Below, in pieces: positions 1 to 7,767 of a DNA stretch of 64,000 bases (positions within the stretch are counted from its first letter, which is position 1; each line of letters opens with the position of its first letter). Under the pieces are notes generated by a model. The model worked only from the letters and a program-made list of their open reading frames with translations. It was not told where the DNA came from and searched no databases. Source of the DNA: BAIKAL-G1 sp943370385 (GTDB lineage Bacteria; Cyanobacteriota; Cyanobacteriia; PCC-6307; Cyanobiaceae); the NCBI GenBank assembly GCA_943370385.1, contig CALRQT020000014.1:33219-97218 (forward strand), in the 5' to 3' direction. Position numbers and translations under genes: made by a program.

Positions 1-1
1 G

Positions 2-1522
2 GTGGGCCTGGCCGATGCGGCGGTGCAGGAATCGCGGGAGCGGGTGCGCTCGGCCCTGCGCAACAGCGGCCTGCGCATGCCCCTCACCCGGGTGGTGGTG
101 AACCTGGCACCGGCGGATGTGCGCAAGGAGGGGCCGGCCTTTGATTTGCCGATCGCCCTGGCCCTACTGCTAGCCAGTGGCCAACTCGACCATCGCCGGT
201 TGGCGGGGGTCTGGGCGGCGGGCGAGCTGGGCCTCGATGGCCAGCTGCGGCCCGTTCGCGGTGCCCTGGCCCTGGCCCTGGCGGCCCAGCAGGCCGGGGC
301 CCGGGCCCTGATCGTGCCCCAGGCCAATGGGACCGAGGCCGCCCTGGTGGAGGGGCTCACCGTCTGGCCGGCAGCCAGCCTCGGCCAGGTGCTGGAGCTC
401 CTGGCCGATCCGGCCCGGGCCTGCCTTCCTAGCCCCGTGGCCCCTGAGCCGCCCGCCCAGGACCTGGACCTGGCCGATGTGCGGGGCCAGCCCCATGGCC
501 GCCGTGCCCTGGAGATCGCCGCGGCCGGAGGCCACCACCTGTTGCTGGTGGGCCCCCCGGGCAGCGGCAAGACGATGCTGGCCAGGCGCCTGCCTGGGCT
601 CCTGCCACCCCTGCAACGGCAGGAAGCCCTGGAACTGGGCCAGCTCTATTCGGTGGCGGGCCTACTCGGCAGCCAGGGCCACCTCCCCAGGCAGCGGCCC
701 TTCCGCGCACCCCACCACGGCTGCTCCGGCCCGGCCCTGATCGGCGGCGGCCCGATCCCGAGGCCGGGCGATCTGGCCCTGGCCCACCACGGCGTGCTGT
801 TCCTCGATGAACTGGCCGAATTTCGCCGCGATGTGCTCAACCAGCTGCGCCAGCCCCTCGAAGAAGGGGAGGTGTGGATCAGCCGCACCCGGGCGCGGCT
901 GCGCTTTCCCTGCGCCGTCACCCTGGTGGCCGCCACCAACCCCTGCCCCTGCGGCTGGTATGGCGACCCGGAGCGGGCCTGCGGCTGTGGCGAGGCCCAG
1001 CGCCAGCGCTACTGGGGCAAACTCAGCGGCCCCCTGCTCGATCGCCTCGACCTGCAGGTGATCCTGCGCCGGCCCCACGTCCAAGAGCTCGGTCCCGATC
1101 GCCAGCCCGGCATCCAGGGCAAGACCATCGGTCAGTCCGGTCAGAGCATCCCCCGATGGACTGGATCAGCGGAAGCGACCCAATCCTCAGGATCGCCTAG
1201 CGCCCCTGGATCGACGGCCCAGGTGGCCGAACGGGTCTGGCAGGCCCGCCAGCGCATGGCCGATCGCAATCCCCGCGGCTGCGCCAACAGCCGCCTGAGT
1301 TCCAGGGAGCTGGCTGGGTGCGGCCACTTCGAAGCCGAAGCCCTGCACCTCTGGCGCTCCGCCCTAGAGCACCGGGCCCTGAGTGCCCGGGCCGGCGAAC
1401 GGGTCCTGCGCATGGCCCGCACGATTGCGGACCTGGCAGGGGACACCACCGTGGATGGCCAGGCGATTGCCGAGGCCCTGACCTACCGCAGTTTCGATCG
1501 CGACCACCAGCCCTCCGGCTAA
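2..1522 (+). CDS. comM: ComM/YifB-type Mg-chelatase-like AAA+ ATPase, 5' truncated by window edge
   Basis: The protein belongs to the ComM/YifB family of AAA+ ATPases, hexameric helicases that drive branch migration during natural transformation. The visible part opens with the ESRERVRSAL segment that normally lies about 40 residues into the protein, so roughly the first 40 codons are outside the window. A LonC-like N-terminal domain is followed by Walker A (VGPPGSGKTMLARRLPG), the conserved FRAPHHG motif, Walker B (LFLDELAEF) and a cysteine-rich NPCPCGWYGD segment typical of the family. The C-terminal domain, with the RMARTIADLAG region, is complete. An unconserved insert near residues 365-400 lengthens it. 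Natural competence is plausible in cyanobacteria, but this gene alone does not prove it. The family call is certain; the true start cannot be seen. Confidence 0.95.
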   Translation: MGLADAAVQESRERVRSALRNSGLRMPLTRVVVNLAPADVRKEGPAFDLPIALALLLASGQLDHRRLAGVWAAGELGLDGQLRPVRGALALALAAQQAGARALIVPQANGTEAALVEGLTVWPAASLGQVLELLADPARACLPSPVAPEPPAQDLDLADVRGQPHGRRALEIAAAGGHHLLLVGPPGSGKTMLARRLPGLLPPLQRQEALELGQLYSVAGLLGSQGHLPRQRPFRAPHHGCSGPALIGGGPIPRPGDLALAHHGVLFLDELAEFRRDVLNQLRQPLEEGEVWISRTRARLRFPCAVTLVAATNPCPCGWYGDPERACGCGEAQRQRYWGKLSGPLLDRLDLQVILRRPHVQELGPDRQPGIQGKTIGQSGQSIPRWTGSAEATQSSGSPSAPGSTAQVAERVWQARQRMADRNPRGCANSRLSSRELAGCGHFEAEALHLWRSALEHRALSARAGERVLRMARTIADLAGDTTVDGQAIAEALTYRSFDRDHQPSG

Positions 1523-1543
1523 GGGGCCCATGGGCTGCAGCCC

Positions 1544-1690
1544 CTATCGGCGATGGCGGGCAATCTCACCGGTGTAGGGCTGGACGCCGATGGCCGGAGG
1601 CAGGTGCTGCTGCTCTTCCCTGGGATTGCCAAAGGCATGGACCAGGGAGCTGCCAAACCAAAGGCCAAACAGGGCCATGAGACGGGTCAT
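1544..1690 (-). CDS. Small hypothetical protein with N-terminal hydrophobic segment
   Basis: A 48-residue frame starts at ATG 1690. The N-terminus (MTRLMALFGLWFGSSLVHAF) looks like a short membrane anchor or signal segment. It is followed by a hydrophilic tail containing GNPREEQQHLPPAIGVQPY, whose composition is protein-like rather than random. It converges on the comM-like gene, with its stop 21 nt past the comM stop. I do not recognise a family. A longer in-frame start exists upstream at 1768, but its extra residues do not look coding. It could be a real small cyanobacterial membrane peptide or a chance frame. Confidence 0.4.
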   Translation of the reverse strand: MTRLMALFGLWFGSSLVHAFGNPREEQQHLPPAIGVQPYTGEIARHRR

Positions 1691-1907
1691 GGGTCCAGCT
1701 CCAAACAGAACTGGCCCCAGTCTTGAAAGACCGGGGCCCCCTGACAACAGGTAGAAGCACGGATTCAACGCACCCCCTGACGATTCTCCGGTCAGGTTGG
1801 GGCCTCATTCACCATCCCGACGCCCTAGGCCAGGGAGAGCAGATGAGAACAGCAGCCAGATATCGAGAAAACCCTACCTATCAGCAGGGAACGCAGGTCA
1901 GCGGCAA

Positions 1908-2078
1908 TCAGCGGCGGCGGCGACGCTGTTGGGCCTTGCGCTTGTACTTCTCGGTGGGGGTTTCGTGGTGACGCAGGCGCTTGAGATCGGCGAAAATGCC
2001 TGCCTTGGAGACCTGGCGCTTGAAACGGCGTAGGGCCGATTCGATGCCTTCGTTTTCGCCGACGGTGACCTGGGTCAT
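1908..2078 (-). CDS. rpsU: 30S ribosomal protein S21
   Basis: This 56-residue protein reads MTQVTVGENEGIESALRRFK at the start and ends in a poly-arginine tail. That is the S21 pattern: a conserved VxxNExIExALRRFKR core, then KAGIFADLKRLRHHETPTEK and a basic C-terminus that binds 16S rRNA in the small subunit platform, where S21 helps initiation. The ATG at 2078 and TGA at 1908 give the usual cyanobacterial length. It stands alone between the small gene at 1544-1690 and the DUF3747 gene, and is probably monocistronic. Confidence 0.95.
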   Translation of the reverse strand: MTQVTVGENEGIESALRRFKRQVSKAGIFADLKRLRHHETPTEKYKRKAQQRRRRR

Positions 2079-2175
2079 GAAGCGCTTTGGTGCTCAGCAG
2101 TGGATTGATCGTAGCAAGTGCCCCTGCCGGGACAGGAGCGGAAGCCCCCATGCCTGGTTTCGGCGCTCCGCCTGG

Positions 2176-2997
2176 CTAGGGGGCAGGTTTTGACTGGGTC
2201 GTGTTCATCGGCGCCGGAACGGCACTGTTGCCGGGCACGGAGCCTGTGCTGGGCACCGATCCTGTGTTCGGGATGGGGGGCACCAGCTGGGGTCCAGACG
2301 CGACCGGCTTTTGGCCCAAGGGGGCCTGGGGTTGGCTGGCTCCCTTCTGCTCCGCTGGGGCCTTGGGATCCACCGGAAGCTTGGTCGCCGGCGCAGCAGG
2401 CTCGGGCGAGGTGCTGGTGGCGGTGGCCCCCTCTGGCCAGCTGTCGCGATACACGTAGACATGGCCCAGGGCCCGGGTGCCGAAGCTGCGGCGCATCACC
2501 CGCCAACCGGGCTCGGCCACCAGCAGCAGGAAGCCATTGCCCTGGCCGCCCGTGCGCGCCACCACCATCTCGGGGCCGGCATCGGGGCGGGTCGGCTGGG
2601 CCATCAGCAGGGTTTCCGCCGAGTCCTTCACGACGCTGAGGCGATAGACCGTGCCCAGGTCGGCTGTGCCGATCCGCAGGGAGTAGCCATTGCCATCGAT
2701 GAAGCGGTTGCAGATGCCGGTGAAGTCGAAACTGGCCAGCAGGGGATCCACCACCGCCGGCCGGCTGCCGGACACCGCATAGCAAGGGCGCTGGGCGCTG
2801 CGCTGCTCGTAGATGTTGAGCTGGGCGCGACTGCCATCGCCAATCGGCGCCGCCACGATGATGAACTTGCCCTGGTCCACCTCCTGGGTGCTGAACATCG
2901 AGGCCTGGGCGCGGGCCTGGGGCGCCGAGGCCCAGCCGGCCGCCGTAAGACCAAGCAGCGAAAACAAAACAGCCAGGGGACGGACCAGGCGCGTCAT
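2176..2997 (-). CDS. DUF3747 domain secreted protein
   Basis: The 273-residue product begins at ATG 2997 with a signal peptide (MTRLVRPLAVLFSLLGLTAA, cleavage likely near AQARAQA). Residues about 35-190 match the cyanobacterial DUF3747 domain, recognisable from EVDQGKFIIVAAPIGDG, the paired-cysteine segment QRPCYAVSGSRPAVVDPLLA, FDFTGICNRFIDGNGYSLRIG and the terminal GHVYVY. The C-terminal 80 residues are a Pro/Ala/Ser-rich low-complexity tail, possibly a periplasmic or wall-spanning linker. The function of the domain is not known to me. Open frame continues upstream to 3198, but the residues before ATG 2997 are unlike any signal peptide and I exclude them. Confidence 0.85.
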   Translation of the reverse strand: MTRLVRPLAVLFSLLGLTAAGWASAPQARAQASMFSTQEVDQGKFIIVAAPIGDGSRAQLNIYEQRSAQRPCYAVSGSRPAVVDPLLASFDFTGICNRFIDGNGYSLRIGTADLGTVYRLSVVKDSAETLLMAQPTRPDAGPEMVVARTGGQGNGFLLLVAEPGWRVMRRSFGTRALGHVYVYRDSWPEGATATSTSPEPAAPATKLPVDPKAPAEQKGASQPQAPLGQKPVASGPQLVPPIPNTGSVPSTGSVPGNSAVPAPMNTTQSKPAP

Positions 2998-3055
2998 GGT
3001 CAGGGTTCGGGCTAAGGGGAAATCGTAGAAGTGGCCCACCCCCAAACCAGCCCGA

Positions 3056-3247
3056 TCAGGCCGGTTGGTTGAGGCGGATCGCCACCACCAAGGCCACCAG
3101 GGTGCCGGGGATCGAAGCGCCCAGGATCCAACGGGTGGCGGTGACGCCCAGGTCAGGGTCTCCGTAGGCGAGTTCAAAGACGGAGCCTGTGGCGGCAATG
3201 CCCATCAGGCAAGCCAGGGCTAAAAACAGGCCAGCTAGGGGGTTCAT
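3056..3247 (-). CDS. Small two-helix membrane protein
   Basis: This 63-residue protein has two predicted transmembrane helices, an N-terminal one (LAGLFLALACLMGIAATGSV) and a C-terminal one (WILGASIPGTLVALVVAIRL), joined by a short loop holding ELAYGDPDLG. It lies 20 nt downstream of peptide deformylase on the same strand, so the two may be cotranscribed. The glycine pattern in the helices and the clean start make it look real. I do not recognise the family; small proteins of this kind in cyanobacteria often associate with photosynthetic or NDH complexes, but nothing here shows that. Confidence 0.7.
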   Translation of the reverse strand: MNPLAGLFLALACLMGIAATGSVFELAYGDPDLGVTATRWILGASIPGTLVALVVAIRLNQPA

Positions 3248-3267
3248 CGGCTTGGGAATTCAGGTGA

Positions 3268-3873
3268 TCAGAGCAGGGAGCGAACATGGGCCCGGTCAAA
3301 GCCCTTCTCCTTGAGGCCTTCCTCCAGCCCCGCCCCATCGCTGACCCGATCAACAAACAACACGCCATTGAGATGGTCCATTTCGTGTTGGATGCAGCGG
3401 GCGAGCAGGCCATCGGCCTTGATCCGGCGGCTGCGGCCCATCTCGCAGCGGTAGCTCACCTCCACCACGCTCGGTCGCACCACATCGAGGTACACCCCCG
3501 GAATGCTGAGGCAACCCTCTTCGTAGGTGCAGATCGAGCCCCCTTCGGCCGTGATTTCGGGGTTGATCAGCACCATGGGCGGGGTGGCTGGATTCTCAAG
3601 ATCCAGGTCGATCACCAGCAGTTGCTGATGGACACCCACCTGGGGGGCCGCCAGGCCGATGCCCTTGGCGGCATACATGCTCAGCAACATCTGGCGGGCC
3701 AGCTCCCGCACCGATTCATCCACCTTGCCGATGCGCTTGGCCGGCGTGCGCAGCACCTCATCGCCCAGGGTGTGGATCGCCATGGGCGGCGTGTCCAGGG
3801 GCTCCTTGGAGACATGCACCCCCTTGCTCGACTGCTCCGCCGAACGCGCCATCCTGGCGAAGCTGCTGGCCAA
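3268..3873 (-). CDS. def: Peptide deformylase
   Basis: This Fe2+-dependent deformylase removes the formyl group from nascent N-terminal methionine. All three catalytic motifs are present: GIGLAAPQVG (motif 1), EEGCLSIPG (motif 2, metal Cys) and the HEMDHLNGVLFVDR helix (motif 3, two metal His and the catalytic Glu). I choose a TTG start at 3873 because it gives 201 residues opening MASSFARMARSAEQ, which resembles the N-terminus I recall for picocyanobacterial deformylases. An in-frame ATG at 3852 would remove seven residues. Its start region is divergent from the S9 peptidase gene, leaving about 55 nt for two promoters. Confidence 0.95.
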   Translation of the reverse strand: MASSFARMARSAEQSSKGVHVSKEPLDTPPMAIHTLGDEVLRTPAKRIGKVDESVRELARQMLLSMYAAKGIGLAAPQVGVHQQLLVIDLDLENPATPPMVLINPEITAEGGSICTYEEGCLSIPGVYLDVVRPSVVEVSYRCEMGRSRRIKADGLLARCIQHEMDHLNGVLFVDRVSDGAGLEEGLKEKGFDRAHVRSLL

Positions 3874-3928
3874 TGGAAAAACCGTTCCGACTGGGGGCGA
3901 TTCTAGGAGCCGCGGCAGACAACCACCG

Positions 3929-6112
3929 GTGACGCCAACCCCTGCAGGCCTGCCTGCGTCCACCGTGGAGGGACGCATCCCCAGCCTGCTGGAGCCCAAA
4001 CTCCTGGCCGGCCAGTTGCACTGGCTGGAGCAGCGACCGGATCAACAGGGACGCACCACGCTGATGCGGCGCCCCTTTGGCGTGGAAACCGGTGGGGCCA
4101 CTGCCAGCCCCCCGGCCGAGGAGCTGACCCCCGGCGGCTGGAACCTGCGCAGCCGCATCCATGGCTATGGCGGCGGGGCCTGCGCCCTGGGGCTGGTCCA
4201 GGGCCAGGCCATCGCCGTGTTTGTCGATGACCGGGACCGCTGCCTCTGGCGCCTGGACCTGGTCCCGGCCGGGGCCGCTCCAAACGAACCCATCCAGCTC
4301 ACCCGGCCGGCCCCCCGGGCCTTCGGCGGTGGCCTGATCGATACCTGGCGCCAGCGCTGGATCGGCGTGGTGGAGGCTGACGGCCGCGACCAGCTAGTGG
4401 CGGTGTCCCTGCAGGGGGGCGAGCCGGTGACCCTGCACCAGGCCTCCGATTTCTGCGGTTATCCAACCCTGAGCCCCCGGGGCAGCCACCTGGCCTGGGT
4501 GGAATGGCAGCAGCCCTGCCTGCCCTGGGAGCGCAGCCAGCTCTGGCTGGGCTGCTTCGGGTCGGAAGGGACCGATGGCGCGGGCCTGGGCGAGGGGCTG
4601 ACGGCCTGTCGCCCCGTGGCTGGATCGGACAACGGCAGCCGCCAGGCCATCTCGGTGTTCCAACCGCTATGGCTGAGCCCCCAGGCGGCACCAGAGGCAG
4701 CCAGGTCCACAGACGAAGCCCCGAGCCCAGGCCCGGTGGACGGGACCGGCGCTCCAGGGGCCCTGCCGGCCGATCTGCTGGTGGCCAACGATCGCAGCGG
4801 CTGGTGGAACCTGGAACGGCTGGTGGCGGCGGAGGCGCTCACGGCGGCCGACCTAGGGCCCTGCGCCAGCGCCGATGGGGACGGCGAAACCGCCTGGGCC
4901 GAGTCCCCACCATCCGGCCCCAAGCCACCCCTGGCCTGGCAGCCGCTACTGCCGATGGAGGCGGAATTTGCCTCGCCCCAGTGGGTCTTGGGCCTCGCCA
5001 CCACCGCCTGGGATGGCCGCCAGCTGGTGGCCGCCAGCTGCGTTCAAGGCAGCTGGCACCTCGGCCGGATCGACGTCAACATCGACCCTGGCAGCGCAAC
5101 GGGTCAGGTCCCTGGGAAGCCGGCCGATCCGGCCGCCCCAGCCCAGCCAGGCCGCTGGATCCCCTTCGATCTGCCCTTCAACGACTTTGGCAGCCTTTGC
5201 GCCGAGAACGGCGCCCTGGCCTGCCTCGCCAGCGGGGTCACCAGCCCCTCCGGGCTGCTGGAGCTGGAGCTCGCCAGCGGCACCTGGCGCCATAGCCCCG
5301 CCGCCGCCAGCCCCCTGACACCGGAAGCGATCAGCAAGCCGGAACCCCTGTGGTTTGCCGGCTTCGGCGGCGCCCCCACCCACGCCTGGTACTACCCCCC
5401 AGCCGGCGGCCCCACGCCAGAGAGCCCCCTGCTGGTGAAGGGCCATAGCGGCCCCACGGCCATGGCCCGCTGCGGTCTCAACCTGGCGATCCAGTTCTGG
5501 ACCAGCCGCGGCTGGGGGGTGCTCGATGTGAACTACGGCGGCTCCACGGGCTTTGGCCGCGCCTACCGGGAACGACTCGATCGCCACTGGGGCCTGGTCG
5601 ACAGTGCCGATTGCGCCGCGGCCGCCCTGGCGGTGGTGGCCGCTGGCAACGCTTCGGCCCAGCGCCTAGCGATCGAAGGGGGCAGCGCCGGCGGCTTCAC
5701 CGTGCTGTCAGCCCTCTGTTTCAGCGATGTCTTCCGGGCGGGGGCCTGCCGCTACGCCGTGAGCGACCTGGAGGGCCTGGTGGCCGATGGCCACCGCTTT
5801 GAGGCCCACTACCTCGACAGCCTGGTGGGCCCCTGGCCGGAGCAGCGGGCCACCTACCAAGGGCGCTCCCCCCTGCACCACGCCGACCGCATCTCGGCAC
5901 CGGTGATCTTTTTCCAGGGCCTCGATGACCAGGTGGTGCCCCCCGTCCAGACCGATTCCATGGCCGAGGCCCTGCGCAGTCGGGGTGTGCCGGTGGAAGT
6001 GCACCGCTTTGCCGGCGAGGGCCATGGCTTCCGCAGTGGCGCCGTGCGGGTGGCCGTGCTCGAGGCCACTGAAGCCTTTTTCCGCCACCACTTCGCCCTG
6101 GGGTGTGGCTGA
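3929..6112 (+). CDS. S9 family prolyl oligopeptidase-like serine peptidase
   Basis: This 727-residue protein has an N-terminal beta-propeller-like half (about 1-480) and a C-terminal alpha/beta-hydrolase peptidase domain. The catalytic triad is visible: Ser in GGSAGGF, Asp in GLDDQVVPP and His in GEGHGF. Oligopeptidases of this group (dipeptidyl aminopeptidase / acylaminoacyl peptidase type) cut short peptides. No signal peptide is seen, so it is probably cytoplasmic. I chose GTG 3929 because open frame upstream lies antisense to def and the sequence after GTG runs straight into a plausible family N-terminus. Its TGA overlaps the ATG of the next gene (TGATG), so peptide hydrolysis may be coupled to the GltS-like carrier. 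Confidence 0.9.
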   Translation: MTPTPAGLPASTVEGRIPSLLEPKLLAGQLHWLEQRPDQQGRTTLMRRPFGVETGGATASPPAEELTPGGWNLRSRIHGYGGGACALGLVQGQAIAVFVDDRDRCLWRLDLVPAGAAPNEPIQLTRPAPRAFGGGLIDTWRQRWIGVVEADGRDQLVAVSLQGGEPVTLHQASDFCGYPTLSPRGSHLAWVEWQQPCLPWERSQLWLGCFGSEGTDGAGLGEGLTACRPVAGSDNGSRQAISVFQPLWLSPQAAPEAARSTDEAPSPGPVDGTGAPGALPADLLVANDRSGWWNLERLVAAEALTAADLGPCASADGDGETAWAESPPSGPKPPLAWQPLLPMEAEFASPQWVLGLATTAWDGRQLVAASCVQGSWHLGRIDVNIDPGSATGQVPGKPADPAAPAQPGRWIPFDLPFNDFGSLCAENGALACLASGVTSPSGLLELELASGTWRHSPAAASPLTPEAISKPEPLWFAGFGGAPTHAWYYPPAGGPTPESPLLVKGHSGPTAMARCGLNLAIQFWTSRGWGVLDVNYGGSTGFGRAYRERLDRHWGLVDSADCAAAALAVVAAGNASAQRLAIEGGSAGGFTVLSALCFSDVFRAGACRYAVSDLEGLVADGHRFEAHYLDSLVGPWPEQRATYQGRSPLHHADRISAPVIFFQGLDDQVVPPVQTDSMAEALRSRGVPVEVHRFAGEGHGFRSGAVRVAVLEATEAFFRHHFALGCG

Positions 6113-7689
6113 TGGGGCCCCTAATGGCAACGATCTGGGGGGCCCAAGGGGGTGGGCAGAGTCCCGTTCGGCTGACGGAATTGGTGACCCACACCTGGCC
6201 CGATCAGCTCGCCAAGCCCCTGGCAACCCTTGTTTCGGCCTTGGGCCCCTGGCTGAACCCACCGTTCTTGCTCTGGTCGGCAGCCGTGGCCTCCCTGCCG
6301 AGCTGGCTGCAGGAACCGGCCCGGGCCCTGCCCTGGCTGCTGCTGGCGATGGCCGCTCTGACGGTGTTGCTGGGCCTGGGTCGGGCGATCGGCCAACGGC
6401 TCCAGCTCAAGCTGGTCGGCATCCCCGAGGCCCTGGTGGCCGGCCTGATCGGCCTGGCCCTGGCCCCCTCCGGGCCCCTGCCCCTGCTGCCGGCACCCGT
6501 GATGCAGCTCTGGGCCGACCTGCCCCTGGTGCTCTTGACCCTGGTGTTCGCCACCTTGTTGCTGGCCAAGCCCCTGCCGAAGCTGGCGGGGCTATGGCAA
6601 CCGGTCTCGGCCCAAGTGCTGCTGTCCCTGACCCTGGCCTTTGGCCAGTTTCTGGTGGCGGGCCTAGCGGTGTTACTGCTGCTCCAACCCTGGCTAGGGG
6701 TGAGCCCGCTGATGGCCTGCCTGATCGAGGTGGCCTACGAGGGCGGCCATGGCTCCGCCGCCGCCATGGGGCCCAGCTACGCCAGCCTGGGTTTTCCCGC
6801 CGGCGAAGCCCTGGGGTTAGCCCTGGCCACGGTGGGGCTGTTGACCTCCACCCTGGTGGGCGGCGTTCTTGTGGTGGTGGGCCGCAGCCGGGGCTGGACC
6901 AGCGCCTGGCCGGACCCAGCCGCTGCAGGGCCAATCGGCGCCGCCGGGGCAGGCCCCAGTGCCCAGGACGAAGCGATGGGGTCCAAAGTTGCGCCCCAGG
7001 GGCCCCTGCAAACCCTGGCCGCCTGGGCCGTGAATCTGGCCCTGGCCGGGGTGGCGGTGCTGGTGGGCGTGGCCCTGTTGGCCCTACTCCGCGGCCTGGC
7101 CGAGCGCACCGGCGGCGGCTTCGCCCTGGTGATCGATGCCCTGCCCGTGTTTCCCCTAGCCCTGGTGGGCTCGATCCTGGTGCGACTGGTGCTGGAGCGC
7201 CTGCACCTAGACGGCTGGGTGTCGGCGCCGATCCAGGGCCAAACCGGCACCCTCTCGGCCGACCTGCTGATCACCGCCGCCACGGCGGGGCTGGATCTGG
7301 CCCTGCTGCGCCAGGACTGGCTGCCCCTGACGGTGCTGTCCCTGGCCGGGTTGCTTTGGAACCTGGCGGTGATTTTGCTGCTGGCACCGCGAATCCTGCC
7401 CAAGGACTGGTTTGAACGGGCCGTGATCGAATTCGGCCAGGCCACGGGCGTGGCGGCCAGCGGCCTGCTGCTGCTGCGCATGGCCGATCCGGACGACCGC
7501 AGCGAGGCCCTGCAGGCCTTTTCGATCAAACAACTGCTGCTCCAACCCCTGCTCGCCGGCGGCGTGATCACGGTGGTGGCCCCCCTGGCGATTGCCGGCT
7601 GGGGCCTGCCCGCCTGGACCGCCCTGTGTTTTGGCCTGGTGGTGATCTGGGCCAGCCTGGGGCTGGCCCTAGCCAGCCGACGGGCCTAG
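6112..7689 (+). CDS. GltS-type sodium/glutamate symporter family protein
   Basis: This hydrophobic protein of 525 residues has roughly 12 transmembrane segments. The two-repeat architecture and the first-repeat motif EVAYEGGHGSAAAMGPSY match the GltS family, where GGHG(T/S)A is the conserved re-entrant loop. The second repeat holds the corresponding EFGQATGVAASGL loop, which in GltS proteins reads FGxxTGVTAxGL. It is longer than E. coli GltS (about 400 residues) because of N-terminal helices and a central loop near residues 270-300. The ATG at 6112 overlaps the upstream stop; an in-frame GTG at 6103 is the alternative. The substrate may be glutamate or another small acid; cyanobacterial members are poorly characterised. 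Confidence 0.82.
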   Translation: MGPLMATIWGAQGGGQSPVRLTELVTHTWPDQLAKPLATLVSALGPWLNPPFLLWSAAVASLPSWLQEPARALPWLLLAMAALTVLLGLGRAIGQRLQLKLVGIPEALVAGLIGLALAPSGPLPLLPAPVMQLWADLPLVLLTLVFATLLLAKPLPKLAGLWQPVSAQVLLSLTLAFGQFLVAGLAVLLLLQPWLGVSPLMACLIEVAYEGGHGSAAAMGPSYASLGFPAGEALGLALATVGLLTSTLVGGVLVVVGRSRGWTSAWPDPAAAGPIGAAGAGPSAQDEAMGSKVAPQGPLQTLAAWAVNLALAGVAVLVGVALLALLRGLAERTGGGFALVIDALPVFPLALVGSILVRLVLERLHLDGWVSAPIQGQTGTLSADLLITAATAGLDLALLRQDWLPLTVLSLAGLLWNLAVILLLAPRILPKDWFERAVIEFGQATGVAASGLLLLRMADPDDRSEALQAFSIKQLLLQPLLAGGVITVVAPLAIAGWGLPAWTALCFGLVVIWASLGLALASRRA

Positions 7690-7767
7690 GAGCCGGGGGA
7701 TCGAACCAGGCCACTCTCGAACCCAGACCCTTGATCCCGCAGCATCGCCTTGGCGCTGGGCCGCCCC

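Noticed and set aside
5925..7415. Plus-strand open frame overlapping the S9 peptidase and GltS-like genes
   Set aside because: It is out of frame with both real genes and rich in Pro, Arg and Gly, as expected for a shadow.
7690..7767. tRNA-like T-arm sequence (GGATCGAACC) after the GltS-like gene
   Set aside because: The flanking bases do not form the T stem, and no acceptor, anticodon or D arms can be folded.
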